The translations under genes and the position numbers were made by a program. A stretch of DNA of 64,000 nucleotides from an uncultured Clostridia bacterium (lineage in GTDB: Bacteria; Bacillota; Clostridia; Christensenellales; Aristaeellaceae): positions 1 through 64,000 of the forward strand of contig CAKUCW010000011.1 in assembly GCA_934643825.1 (NCBI GenBank), given 5' to 3'. The notes beneath the pieces were generated by a model that was not told where the DNA came from, searched no databases, and saw nothing but the letters and a program-made list of their open reading frames with translations. Shown here piece by piece: positions 1 through 9,448 of the stretch; positions within the stretch are counted from its first letter, which is position 1; each line of letters begins with the position of its first letter.

Positions 1-437
1 CCCTTGCCCTCAAGATACTGGCTGCGGACGGTGTGGCCGGGGCCCTTCGGCGCGATCATCACCACGTCGATATCCTTAGGCGGCTTGATGCAGCCGAAAT
101 GGATGTTGAAGCCGTGCGCAAACGCGAGAATCATGCCGGGGCGCAGATACGGCTCGATGTCCTTGTGATACATCGCCGCCTGCTTTTCGTCGTTGATCAA
201 AATCATGATCATATCCGCGACCTTGGCGGCTTCCGCTGTGGTCATGACGGTCAGACCGGCGTCCTCCGCCTTTTTCCAGCTCTTGCTGCCTTCATACAGC
301 GCAACGATCACATCGCAGCCGGAATCGCGAAGATTCAGCGCATGCGCATGACCCTGGGAACCATAGCCGACGATGGCAATCTTCTTGCCCATCAGGTATT
401 CGAGGTTGCAATCCTGAGCGTAAAACATCTGTGCCAT
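1..437 (-). CDS. ilvC: Ketol-acid reductoisomerase (partial, N-terminal part)
   Basis: KARI converts 2-acetolactate to 2,3-dihydroxyisovalerate with NAD(P)H, the second common step of valine, leucine and isoleucine synthesis in the cytosol. The reading frame begins MAQMFYAQDCNLEYL at 437, eight bases after GGAGGA, and shows the Rossmann dinucleotide loop IVGYGSQGHAHALNLRDSG, which is diagnostic of KARI, followed by MIAPKGPGHTVRSQY. About 145 residues are visible and the gene runs off the left edge. It is the third gene of an ilvB-ilvN-ilvC operon on the minus strand, 31 bases after ilvN, so it should be controlled by the T-box leader upstream of ilvB. Confidence 0.95.
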   Translation of the reverse strand, partial: MAQMFYAQDCNLEYLMGKKIAIVGYGSQGHAHALNLRDSGCDVIVALYEGSKSWKKAEDAGLTVMTTAEAAKVADMIMILINDEKQAAMYHKDIEPYLRPGMILAFAHGFNIHFGCIKPPKDIDVVMIAPKGPGHTVRSQYLEGK

Positions 438-468
438 TTTATGTTCCTCCTGTTTTTTGTCTGGTATT

Positions 469-996
469 TCAGTCAAATATATCCGAGCTCATGACACTGT
501 CGCCGCGTTCGAGCGCGACGACGCCTGTGCGCACCAGCTCCAGAATGCCATAATCCTCCAGCAGCCGCAGCATTGCGGTCACCTTGTCGTTGTCGCCCGT
601 GATTTCCAGAATCATCGAGGACTTTGTCACATCCAGCACCTTCGCCTTGAAGATATCGACCAGCCGCATCAAGCCCTCGCGCTCTTTGACATCCGCCGCG
701 ACCTTGACCAGCAGAAGCTGCCGCTCCACGTCGTTGCGATTGCTCAGCACCTGAACCTTCTGCACGCAGATCAGCTTGTAGAGCTGCTGCACCAGCTGCT
801 CGATATGCGCGTCATCGCCGAGGACGACGATGGTGATGCGGGAAACTTCGCTGTCCTGCGTCGGTCCGACCGCCAGGCTTTCAATGTTGAAGCCGCGGCG
901 GGAGAACAGACCGGATACGCGGGAAAGGACACCCGGTTCGTTGGAAACCAGCACGCCGACCGTATAGCGGCGCCGGTTTTCGGGATTCATCATCAT
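469..996 (-). CDS. ilvN: Acetolactate synthase small (regulatory) subunit
   Basis: This 175-residue protein carries an N-terminal ACT domain (YTVGVLVSNEPGVLSRVSGL, about residues 11-80) and the typical small-subunit C-terminal domain (LVDIFKAKVLDVTKSSMILE). It binds the catalytic IlvB subunit and gives valine feedback control. The length matches the IlvH/IlvN family. Three ATG codons stand in a row at the start; the first, at 996, is nine bases from GGAGGT and is taken as the start, but the other two cannot be excluded. It lies 16 bases after ilvB and 31 bases before ilvC, so the three genes form one operon. Confidence 0.95.
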   Translation of the reverse strand: MMMNPENRRRYTVGVLVSNEPGVLSRVSGLFSRRGFNIESLAVGPTQDSEVSRITIVVLGDDAHIEQLVQQLYKLICVQKVQVLSNRNDVERQLLLVKVAADVKEREGLMRLVDIFKAKVLDVTKSSMILEITGDNDKVTAMLRLLEDYGILELVRTGVVALERGDSVMSSDIFD

Positions 997-1012
997 GCTT
1001 CGCTCACCTCCG

Positions 1013-2722
<1,710 letters not shown>

Positions 2723-2746
2723 CTGACGCCGTTCCTCCTCCGTCAA

Positions 2747-2840
2747 CCTAAAAAATCGGGCTGAACCCGCCTGCATGTCCGCCAAAGCCTTGAGGACTTC
2801 AGCGCTCACTCACGCGGTCTGTTTTCGTATCCTTCCTAAT
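2747..2840. repeat. Divergent copy of the dispersed ~95-bp repeat in the ilvB leader
   Basis: The stretch between the T-box terminator and ilvB matches the repeat unit found in tandem at 31154-31427. Shared blocks in the same order are a run of A followed by a CGGGCTGAACCCGCC palindrome, TCCGCCA, a loop, CACGCGG, TTTTC and a final GTTAAAAA. It explains why the ilvB frame appears open upstream of the real start: the peptide MQAGSARF is read through the repeat, as VRAGSARF is in the other copies. Confidence 0.6.
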
Positions 2841-2845
2841 GGGTT

Positions 2846-3111
2846 AAAAAAGCAGCCTTTCACCCTGCTTTAGGGCGAAAGGCTGCTTTCGCGGTACCAC
2901 CTAAATTCCGTGCCTGCGCACGCTCAGCGGACACCATGGTTTGATGCCCCTTCCCCTGTAACGGAGGAAATCCGGCAGACCTACACAGCGCCAGCGCGTT
3001 CAGCCTGCGGCTCCGAGGCGATCATCCCACGCGCCCCCGCAGGAGCCTCGCACCATCGCTCCCTCGCTTAGCGTTTCCACGCGGTTTTTTCCTCTTCATC
3101 GCCGAATATGT
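2846..3111 (-). promoter_or_regulatory. T-box leader with intrinsic terminator (ilv operon)
   Basis: Read on the minus strand, the leader holds the T-box core AGGTGGTACCGCG (2890-2902), which pairs with the NCCA end of uncharged tRNA. It is followed at once by an intrinsic terminator: AGCAGCCTTTC pairs with GAAAGGCTGCT and runs into six T (2846-2889). The upstream 200 bases contain long complementary stretches (for example GGCTCC/GGAGCC) fitting stem I. Uncharged tRNA should favour the antiterminator and switch on ilvBNC. Ile, Leu or Val is expected from context; an ATC triplet near 3020 is a possible Ile specifier, but the codon was not assigned with confidence. Confidence 0.93.
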
Positions 3112-3117
3112 GTCCAT

Positions 3118-3146
3118 ATCTTATCACGCGTGCCACAAGCTGTCAA
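3118..3146 (-). promoter_or_regulatory. Promoter of the ilv operon
   Basis: On the minus strand TTGACA (3146-3141) is followed by exactly 17 bases and TAAGAT (3123-3118). This is a near-consensus housekeeping sigma promoter. Transcription should begin near 3111, giving a T-box leader of about 260 bases before the terminator. Confidence 0.85.
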
Positions 3147-3230
3147 GCTCTTTTTATCCATGTTAAACCCGTTTATTGCGCAAAATCATGAAAGAATTTC
3201 ATGTAAAAGGTTGACAAGTCGTTTGATTAT

Positions 3231-4025
3231 TCATGTTTCATCGTGCGGTTCACCGCTTCTGTCCACAGCGGGCAGCGGTTCCGGTTTTTCCTGACCCAGC
3301 GCCTGCCAAGCCAAAACGCCCGCTGCGACCGCCTGAGCCACCCGCTCGCGGTATCCCTCATCCAGCAGCTTCGCTTCCTCTTTAGCGTTGGAAAGAAAGC
3401 CGCATTCCACCAGCACGCTCGGCACGCCCAGCGTCAGAATGTAATAATCCCCGCCGAGCGCGGCGCGTTCTCTCTGCGGTGCAAGCTGCTCGTTCATCGC
3501 CTCCTGCACGGCGCCTGCCAAAAGCCGTCCTGCCGGGCATCCCTCCCGATAAAACACCTGCGGGCCGCTCTGGCTTCGCCCGGCGTATTCATTCATGTGG
3601 ATCGAAAGCACCATCTGCGCCCCGCCCTCCGCGATAATCGCCGCCCGGCGCTGCATATCCTGAAGTTTTTTGCGGATCGTCGGGTTCTCGTCGCAGAGCG
3701 CGTAATCATCCGTGCGGGTCATGATGATCCGCGCCCCCTGCTTTTCCAGAATCTCCCGAAGCTTTTGGGCAACATCCAGATTCAGCCCTTTTTCCGGCAC
3801 GCCGCTGACCCTGCCGACCGCACCGCCGTCATAGCCGCCGTGTCCCGCGTCGATGGCGATCACCATGCCGGACAGCGCTCCCTCCGGCGGCTTCGTCGCC
3901 TCCGCGGCAGGCTGCCGCCCAAACGTTTGAACGGCATTCCCGCCCGCGCAGGCAAAGAGCAGCGCCGTACAAAGCCCGGTCACCGACAAAAGCCCCGCCG
4001 TCATCACGCGCAGTGTTCCCTTCAC
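3231..4025 (-). CDS. N-acetylmuramoyl-L-alanine amidase, CwlD/Amidase_3 type
   Basis: This zinc amidase cleaves the bond between muramic acid and L-alanine in peptidoglycan. Family signatures are VIAIDAGHGGYDGGAVGRVSG (first zinc His and the following Glu region), LSIHMNEY (second zinc His) and VLVECGFLSNAKEE (catalytic Glu). A membrane or signal segment (VMTAGLLSVTGLCTALLFAC) comes first, so the enzyme acts outside the membrane; CwlD homologues act in spore cortex maturation. The frame is open to a GTG at 4217, but that start lies inside the DnaA-box cluster and would add a basic low-value stretch. The GTG at 4025, after GGGGA, gives 264 residues, close to family length. ATG codons at 4073 and 4004 are alternatives, so the start is uncertain. 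Confidence 0.85.
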   Translation of the reverse strand: MKGTLRVMTAGLLSVTGLCTALLFACAGGNAVQTFGRQPAAEATKPPEGALSGMVIAIDAGHGGYDGGAVGRVSGVPEKGLNLDVAQKLREILEKQGARIIMTRTDDYALCDENPTIRKKLQDMQRRAAIIAEGGAQMVLSIHMNEYAGRSQSGPQVFYREGCPAGRLLAGAVQEAMNEQLAPQRERAALGGDYYILTLGVPSVLVECGFLSNAKEEAKLLDEGYRERVAQAVAAGVLAWQALGQEKPEPLPAVDRSGEPHDET

Positions 4026-4209
4026 GTTTCCCCATCCCCATCCTTCTCGCTTCCCCGACAGAAGTATGAACATCTTCCCCAAAACATGCGCCCATCTCGC
4101 GGCGAACCGGTTCACTGACCCGACTTTTATATTCCCCCAACCTGTTTTGACACGTTTCGGAAAAGTTATCACCGGCTTTCCCACAATATTCCTCTGTTTT
4201 TCCCCATTT

Positions 4210-4346
4210 TTATCCACAGCGTTTTTTGTTGAATTAACTGGAAAATTGACTTTTCCACCGAGTTATCCACAGTTGTCCACAGGCTTTTCGGCGATTTTAT
4301 CCCCATACTGTGGATAACTCAAGTTATCCACAGGTTTTTCTCCACA
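4210..4346. promoter_or_regulatory. Cluster of DnaA-box-like 9-mers
   Basis: Within about 125 bases there are three perfect TTATCCACA boxes on the plus strand (4210-4218, 4263-4271, 4324-4332) and one on the minus strand (4309-4317). One-mismatch forms are TTGTCCACA (4273-4281) and TTATCCCCA (4297-4305), and a weaker TTCTCCACA lies at 4338-4346. An AT-rich stretch (4347-4375) follows. No dnaA, dnaN or rpmH gene is in the window, so this may be a DnaA titration or regulatory site, or a displaced origin. Confidence 0.6.
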
Positions 4347-4445
4347 ACTTTTTATATTTTCATTTCTTTATGAACAGAGAACGCCTGTTTTGAATCCCGG
4401 TTTCCTTTCGTCATTTTTCCCGGGTTTTTTCTAACTTTTGCAAAC

Positions 4446-4490
4446 AAAAACGCACCGTTTCCCGAAGAATCTTCGGAAGATCCGGTGCGC
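4446..4490 (-). terminator. Intrinsic terminator after the btu-type operon
   Basis: On the minus strand CGCACCG pairs with CGGTGCG, with an inner CCGAAG/CTTCGG stem, and runs into TTTTTG. It lies 70 bases after the stop of the ATP-binding protein gene. Confidence 0.8.
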
Positions 4491-4560
4491 CCCAAAAGTC
4501 AGACCTTTTTATGGGTAGAAAATGGCGTAAACCCGCCCGCGTGGACAAATCACGATGAAA

Positions 4561-5325
4561 TCACGCTTTCGGCAGGGATTCCAGCGCCCGCGCCAGATGC
4601 GCCCGCACATCGACGCCATACACCTGCTGCAAAAACGACGGCGACGCAATTTCCGAAAACGCGCCCTGCCTGAGAATCTGCCCTTCGCGCATAAAGATCG
4701 CCTGACCGCCCAGCATCGGCGCCAGCGTCAGATCGTGAAACACGCCGACGACCTGTCTGCCCGGCTGACTGCCATACAGCCGAAGCTGCTGCATCAATTC
4801 AATCTGGCTGCTCAGGTCGAGGTGGTTGGTCGGCTCATCCAGCATGACAATCTCCGGCTGCTGCGCAAAGACACGCGCCAAAAAGACGCGCTGCTGCTGT
4901 CCTCCGGAAAGCGTATTTGCCGCCCGGTCGCGCAATGCCCAAAGCCCGACGGTTTCCAGCGCGTCGCGCACCGCCTGCTCATCTTTCCGATCCTCCGTTT
5001 CAAACAAACCGTGCCTGCGCATGCGGTATCGCCCCATGCGCACCACATCCGCAACCGTGTAATCAAACGGAATCTGCATATTCTGGCTCATCAGCCCGAT
5101 ATGCGCCGCCAGCTCACGCGGCTTCATCCGCGAAATGCGCTTGCCGTCCACGCGCACATCGCCCCGGCAGGGTAAAAGCCCCGCCATCACACGCAGGAGC
5201 GTCGTCTTGCCGCATCCATTCGGACCCAATATCGCCAGATTCTCGCCCTGCGGCAGCGTAAAAGAGAGATCCTTGAGTACATCCTGCCCGCCATAGCCCG
5301 CGGATACATGGCTGACCTCAATCAT
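4561..5325 (-). CDS. btuD: ABC transporter ATP-binding protein, cobalamin/siderophore (BtuD/FecE) type
   Basis: This cytoplasmic ATPase powers the FecCD-type permease encoded just upstream. It has Walker A LGPNGCGKTT, a Q-loop region at LMSQNMQIPFDYTVADVV, ABC signature LSGGQQQRV, Walker B IVMLDEPTNHLD and an H-loop at FHDLTLAP; about 254 residues is normal for the family. The start at 5325 gives MIEVSHVSAGYGG, follows GGAGGG, and overlaps the permease stop by eight bases, so translation is probably coupled. Further upstream in-frame ATGs lie inside the permease gene. Cobalamin is the likely substrate because the operon begins with a cobalamin riboswitch. Confidence 0.9.
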   Translation of the reverse strand: MIEVSHVSAGYGGQDVLKDLSFTLPQGENLAILGPNGCGKTTLLRVMAGLLPCRGDVRVDGKRISRMKPRELAAHIGLMSQNMQIPFDYTVADVVRMGRYRMRRHGLFETEDRKDEQAVRDALETVGLWALRDRAANTLSGGQQQRVFLARVFAQQPEIVMLDEPTNHLDLSSQIELMQQLRLYGSQPGRQVVGVFHDLTLAPMLGGQAIFMREGQILRQGAFSEIASPSFLQQVYGVDVRAHLARALESLPKA

Positions 5326-6367
5326 GCGCACGCCCTCCCTTCCTTCGGGAGAAATAGACATACGCAAAAAACGGCGCACCGATCAACGCCGTCACCGCGC
5401 CGACGGGCAGCTCCTTCGGGCTCAGCGCCGTTCGCGCCGCCAAGTCCGACAGCACCATCAGCGCACCGCCCAAAACCGCCGCCGCCGGAATCAGCCAGCG
5501 GTGACGCGCCCCAAAGAGGCGCCGCGCCAGATGCGGCACAATCAGATCGACAAAACCGATGGTGCCGCAGAACGAAACCGCCGTGCCCGTCAGCAGCGTG
5601 GACAGGACGATGAGCCTGCCCCTCGCTTTTTGCGGAGAAAAGCCGCTGGTCGCCGCCAAATCATCGCCAAACGTCAAGATATCCATTTCCGCAGACAGTC
5701 TCATCAGCAGCGGAACGCAAACCGCCAGCACCGCCAGCAGCACGGCATTCTGCTTCATCGAGCCGCCGGAAAAGCTGCCCATCTGCCAGAACACGAGCTG
5801 GTTGAGATATTCCTTCTTCAGCGCACAGAGCATGGTGATGATGGCGTTGATAAACAAGCTCAGCACCATGCCGGTCAGGATAATGGTTCCGCTGCGCATA
5901 TCCGCGTCAAACCGCGCACTCAAGCCCATCGCCGCCAGCACAGCCGCAAGCCCCAGCGCAAAGCCCGCAGCCGGCAGCGTCATCGTCGGAATCAGCGGCA
6001 GCTGCACGCCCAGCAGCAGCACAAACGCCGCACCCAGCGACGCGCCGGAGGACACGCCCAGCGTGTAGCTCGACGCCAGCGGATTGCGCAGAACGCTCTG
6101 CATCACCGCGCCGGAAATCGACAGCATCGCACCGCACAAAAACGCCATGCACACCCGAGGCAGGCGGATGCGCATCAGGATGGAGGCATTCAGCGTCGAG
6201 ATGTTTTCCGGAAGCGCCGCGCCAAAAAGCCCGTTTTTCAAAATCGCGACCACATCCGCGATGCTCATCTGCACAGAGCCTATGCCTACCGCCGCAAGAA
6301 ACAGCACTGCCGCCGCCCCCGTCATCCCCAGCAGCCGCAGACCGTTTCTGTTTTTCTTCTTTTCCAT
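5318..6367 (-). CDS. btuC: FecCD/BtuC-type ABC transporter permease
   Basis: This 349-residue polytopic membrane protein forms the import channel. Family signatures include LRIRLPRVCMAFLCGAMLSISGAVMQ, NPLASSYTLGVSSGASLGAAF and, near the C terminus, GTIGFVDLIVPHLARRLFGARHR with the coupling-helix region. About ten hydrophobic segments are visible, as expected for BtuC/FhuB relatives. It sits between the binding-protein gene (199 bases upstream, with a structured gap) and the ATPase gene, which it overlaps. The substrate call, cobalamin, rests on the riboswitch and not on the protein itself; iron-siderophore permeases look alike. Confidence 0.9.
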   Translation of the reverse strand: MEKKKNRNGLRLLGMTGAAAVLFLAAVGIGSVQMSIADVVAILKNGLFGAALPENISTLNASILMRIRLPRVCMAFLCGAMLSISGAVMQSVLRNPLASSYTLGVSSGASLGAAFVLLLGVQLPLIPTMTLPAAGFALGLAAVLAAMGLSARFDADMRSGTIILTGMVLSLFINAIITMLCALKKEYLNQLVFWQMGSFSGGSMKQNAVLLAVLAVCVPLLMRLSAEMDILTFGDDLAATSGFSPQKARGRLIVLSTLLTGTAVSFCGTIGFVDLIVPHLARRLFGARHRWLIPAAAVLGGALMVLSDLAARTALSPKELPVGAVTALIGAPFFAYVYFSRRKGGRAHD

Positions 6368-6426
6368 TCTGTTTCCTATTTGCTCTCATTCAAAAAGGCT
6401 GCCAAGCCAACAAACCCACGCTTTCC

Positions 6427-6527
6427 GAGAAACACCCCCCACAGCGCCAGCCGAAGGTTTTCACCATGCGGCGTGACAGGCAAAGCCCCTCGTCCGCATC
6501 AGCCAGCTATGCGAAAAAGTGTTTCTC
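6427..6527. other. Long inverted repeat in the binding-protein/permease gap
   Basis: GAGAAACAC (6427-6435) and GTGTTTCTC (6519-6527) are perfect complements enclosing 83 bases, which hold a second stem ATGCGG/CCGCAT. It lies inside the transporter transcript. It has no T tract, so it is not a simple terminator; it may set the ratio of binding protein to permease by mRNA stability or processing. Confidence 0.5.
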
Positions 6528-6566
6528 AGAATGTCGGTTTAAGCTTGACAGCCTCCGATTGATTTT

Positions 6567-7478
6567 TTACTTCGCGATCAGTTCGCCGTAAACTTCGGGA
6601 TACACATCTGCCGCAATCTCCATGAGCGCATCCACGATGTTCTGGCACGGCTGGCTGGACACATTGGCGCCGATGAGATAAACCTCATGGTTCTTCACGG
6701 CGGCAACCTCCGCCCAGCCCTCACGCGACTCGATCTCCGCAACGGCGCCTTCCATATAATCCGCATTGGTGATGATCACATCCGGATTCGCGGCAACGAC
6801 CTGCTCCGCGGAAACCGGAATCCAGCCGTCCTGATCCGCAAAGATATTCGTCGCGCCGATCAGCTCGATCATCTCGTTGAGGAACGTGCCCTGACCGAAG
6901 GAATACTGATACGGAGCCGGGCTGATTTCAAAATAGACCGACTTCTTTTCCTCAATGCCCTCGGCGAGCGCGGCAATCTCATTGATCTTTTCGTTCATCG
7001 CTTCAACGACAGCCTGTGCTTCGGTTTCCTTGCCGACCACGCTGCCGACGAACTCGATATCCTCTTCCACGGCGGCAATAGAGCTGCTGGACGGAATATC
7101 GATCACGCAGACGCCCAGATCGAGCAGCGGCTGATACGGATTGGTTCCCTTCGCCTTGCTCATGCCGGAGATGAAGACCACGTCCGGCTCCAGCGCGGCA
7201 ATCGCTTCGCAGTCCGGCGTCATCATGTCAAACGTCGGCAGACCGGCGGCTTCTTCCATCTGCGCCGCGGTATTGGTGTCCACCGCAATCAGCGCACCCG
7301 TTTCACCCAGCGCATCCAGAATTTCGGACGTGCTCGGCGCAAGGCAGATGATTTTTTCAACTTTTTCCGGCACCGCAATCGCGTTTCCTGCACGATCCAT
7401 GACCGGGGTTTCCGCGCTGGCACAAACGGCGAGCATCATCGCGCACAGCACAAGCAGAACAGACATCAGCTTTTTCAT
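6567..7478 (-). CDS. btuF: Periplasmic-type cobalamin/siderophore-binding protein of an ABC importer
   Basis: This 303-residue secreted protein begins with a signal peptide (MKKLMSVLLVLCAMMLAVCASA) and then shows the helical-backbone binding-protein fold (Peripla_BP_2): RAGNAIAVPEKVEKIICLAPSTSE, ALGETGALIAVDTNT, LEPDVVFISG, VIDIPSSSSI and VVAANPDVIITNADYM. There is no clear lipobox because no Cys directly follows the cleavage region apart from Cys19 in VCASA; a lipid anchor at that Cys is possible. It is the first gene of the importer operon, 39 bases below the riboswitch platform, which points to cobalamin as ligand. Confidence 0.88.
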   Translation of the reverse strand: MKKLMSVLLVLCAMMLAVCASAETPVMDRAGNAIAVPEKVEKIICLAPSTSEILDALGETGALIAVDTNTAAQMEEAAGLPTFDMMTPDCEAIAALEPDVVFISGMSKAKGTNPYQPLLDLGVCVIDIPSSSSIAAVEEDIEFVGSVVGKETEAQAVVEAMNEKINEIAALAEGIEEKKSVYFEISPAPYQYSFGQGTFLNEMIELIGATNIFADQDGWIPVSAEQVVAANPDVIITNADYMEGAVAEIESREGWAEVAAVKNHEVYLIGANVSSQPCQNIVDALMEIAADVYPEVYGELIAK

Positions 7479-7516
7479 GTTTGTTTCTCCCTTATTTTGT
7501 TTTTTTGTCTTTCAGG

Positions 7517-7741
7517 CATCGCCCTTCTTCGAGATCCGCGAAGAATCAGGCGATGCGCAAACCGGTCTTCTGGCTTCGGAATCTCCGCGCCGCCTTCCCA
7601 GCTTTTTGCCCGCTCGCAGGGCAGAATCGCCAGTGGCTTATCGGCACGTTCCTTTTTCCTTTACAGCAGCGGTCTCTGCCGGAGACTTTCACTCCGTTCC
7701 CTCGGGGAATGTTCCCCCTTTTGCGCACACATCGCCTTTCG
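7517..7741 (-). promoter_or_regulatory. Cobalamin riboswitch (AdoCbl class)
   Basis: On the minus strand the aptamer spans about 7736-7549. The closing stem pairs GGCGATGTGTGCGC with GCGCATCGCC. The core has GGAGTGAAAGTCTCC, GCTGCTGTAAAGG, GCCACTGGCGATTC and the B12-box-like GAAGCCAGAAGACCGG (7577-7562). The 3' strand of the closing stem (GCATCGCC) can instead pair with GGCGATGC at 7524-7517, with an inner TTCTTCG/CGAAGAA stem. That gives a ligand-dependent switch without an obvious T tract. It should lower importer expression when cobalamin is plentiful. Confidence 0.92.
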
Positions 7742-7748
7742 GCTCACC

Positions 7749-7777
7749 ATTATAGCATAAAACCGCGTATTCGTCAT
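7749..7777 (-). promoter_or_regulatory. Promoter of the cobalamin riboswitch operon
   Basis: On the minus strand TATAAT (7754-7749) is preceded by TGC, an extended -10 motif. The -35 position has only a partial match (ATGACG at 17-base spacing). Initiation near 7742 would place the riboswitch at the very 5' end of the transcript. Confidence 0.7.
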
Positions 7778-7814
7778 CGAACAAAACCATTTTAAAAAAA
7801 TTTGAAAAAAGGTG

Positions 7815-7843
7815 TTGACATTTGTCATGGATTGCGATATAAT
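7815..7843 (+). promoter_or_regulatory. Promoter of tRNA-Arg
   Basis: TTGACA (7815-7820), 17 bases, TATAAT (7838-7843): a perfect consensus promoter 37 bases before the tRNA. Confidence 0.9.
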
Positions 7844-7880
7844 ACTTTTTGTTCCGAGCAACATCGGTTCTAAAAGAAAA

Positions 7881-7957
7881 GCACCCATAGCTCAGCTGGA
7901 TAGAGCGTTTGACTACGAATCAAAAGGCCACAGGTTCGAATCCTGTTGGGTGCACCA
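7881..7957 (+). tRNA. tRNA-Arg (anticodon ACG), CCA encoded
   Basis: The 77-base sequence folds into a full cloverleaf: acceptor stem GCACCCA/TGGGTGC, D arm AGCTCAGCTGGATAGAGC, anticodon loop with ACG, T arm GGTTCGAATCC and an encoded CCA. It is followed by an intrinsic terminator. Its 3' part, from the anticodon stem through the terminator, is repeated at 21113-21197 with four differences in 85 bases, which suggests it has served as an integration site. Confidence 0.97.
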
Positions 7958-8002
7958 TGAAAAACCCTTGACGAGCTTCGCGCCGTTGAGGGTTTTTCTT
8001 TT
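7918..8002 (+). repeat. Direct repeat, left copy (candidate attL, tRNA-Arg 3' end)
   Basis: These 85 bases cover the 3' half of tRNA-Arg and its terminator. They match 21113-21197 at 81 of 85 positions in the same orientation, 13,195 bases apart. The intact tRNA is at this end, the arrangement left by elements that integrate into a tRNA 3' end. Confidence 0.75.
7959..8002 (+). terminator. Intrinsic terminator of tRNA-Arg
   Basis: AAAACCCTTGAC pairs with GTTGAGGGTTTT around a GC-rich loop and is followed by TCTTTT. It is part of the direct repeat shared with 21113-21197. Confidence 0.8.
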
Positions 8003-8178
8003 ATATTCTTTTACAAGGTATTTCAAAACCAGTATCAACAATCATAACCAATAAGTATTCAGAGACAAAAAGAACGCCGGAGGCAGATTCCTCCAGCAGA
8101 ATATTACGCGCTTCCTCCTTTTCTCCAAAGAACCGTTAGCAAAACAAGCAAAGTAGCTAAAACTGCCGCATTCCACCG

Positions 8179-9405
8179 TTAATAGTCCTCCTCTACAATT
8201 TTATCGTAGGGGTGATATGCTTTGAGCAGTGAATTATCTTCCCCTTTCATTCTGATCTTCATGTACCCTATATACATATTGCAAACTTCTTCTTTATTGA
8301 AATAAAAAGTTCCATCTTTTTCAGAATCCTTTCCATCAACATGAACGAAAAGATAGAACTTTCGTTGTTTTATCATGTCCTTTAACAATTCAACCGCCTC
8401 ATCATAAATATATACATCTATCCTTCCAATATCATAATCAACATTATAAAATTTGAAAGACACATCTTCTGTTTCCAATGTAAGTTGATCGGCTTTCACA
8501 AGATATGATTCTTCCCAAGTAATTGAAAGCAATATGATCGGTTGGATACCCTTCATCTTTATAATTGATAATGTATTTAATTTATCTCTTTTCTTGCTCT
8601 TTATCTCAACCGTCCCATCATTTGTAATATATGTTACTTTATATCGTTCGTCCTGCTTCAAAGCGCAAATTTTCTCTTCTTCTTTTTTCGGATTATATGA
8701 TGGGCAAATACGTTCTTCTCTCTGTTCGTAAAACCGACAAGCTTCATCTTCCTCTAAAAAGTTAAAATCGCTTATGTAAATCTGTTTCAATTCCTCTTTT
8801 GAAACAGAAATAATCATTTTCAAGTTATTTCTTATCTTTTCAAACCCACAGGCATATACGGCGTATCGAATCACATCATGTCGTTCTTCCTCCGGCAATC
8901 TTGAATCATATCCTATCGTTTTTAAAATCGAATGAAACCTTTCTTTTTTCAGTTGCTCTTCAAACTCTTTTAAATTCTCCACTTCATTCTTCCATGGAAG
9001 AGGTAAGTCCGTTATGATGTCGCATGACGGATTTTCCGTTTCCTCGATAGAAGCGTATTCATGCATTGTATCAGACCAAACCCAATTTGGAATAGGTTTT
9101 CCCTTATAATACTTCTGAAATAGTTTAAGTCGAGAACTCGTTCTCAATTTTCTAAACGCCTTTTGCTGTATCTGGTCGATTCTATACCTTGTCACATTAA
9201 AAAAATCACCCACTTTTCTTTTCTCCATCGGCGGTTCGCCGTCCAAGCCAAACCTCATAATCAATACTTTTCTTTCCCTCGGAGTCAGTATTTCCAAAAT
9301 CTTCATAATATCACGACAATATTCTAAATCGTATTTTTCTCCATAATCATATTCGTCCTTTGCCGGATAATCATAAATCAACATTTCAAAATCTCTACCC
9401 GTCAT
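8179..9405 (-). CDS. Sigma-region-4-like DNA-binding protein of unknown function (AT-rich)
   Basis: This 408-residue protein has near residues 39-88 LTPRERKVLIMRFGLDG, then GDFFNVTRYRIDQIQQKAFRKLR, which resembles sigma-70 region 4 (the -35-binding helix-turn-helix with the RQIEAKALRKLR-type tail). No region 2 is visible, so it is not a complete sigma factor; the remaining 320 residues are charged and match no family I recognise. GGAGGA sits eight bases before the ATG at 9405. The gene is markedly AT-rich compared with the window backbone and lies next to a tRNA, diverging from a small XRE repressor-like gene. It is probably foreign and may regulate an integrated element. Confidence 0.65.
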   Translation of the reverse strand: MTGRDFEMLIYDYPAKDEYDYGEKYDLEYCRDIMKILEILTPRERKVLIMRFGLDGEPPMEKRKVGDFFNVTRYRIDQIQQKAFRKLRTSSRLKLFQKYYKGKPIPNWVWSDTMHEYASIEETENPSCDIITDLPLPWKNEVENLKEFEEQLKKERFHSILKTIGYDSRLPEEERHDVIRYAVYACGFEKIRNNLKMIISVSKEELKQIYISDFNFLEEDEACRFYEQREERICPSYNPKKEEEKICALKQDERYKVTYITNDGTVEIKSKKRDKLNTLSIIKMKGIQPIILLSITWEESYLVKADQLTLETEDVSFKFYNVDYDIGRIDVYIYDEAVELLKDMIKQRKFYLFVHVDGKDSEKDGTFYFNKEEVCNMYIGYMKIRMKGEDNSLLKAYHPYDKIVEEDY

Positions 9406-9448
9406 TTTTCTTCCTCCTCTTAAAAGATTATAGCATTTCGCCTGTAAT

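Noticed and set aside
5324..6562. Long plus-strand frame opposite the permease gene
   Set aside because: It is rich in Arg, Gln and His with no domain, and lies wholly opposite a clear FecCD permease.
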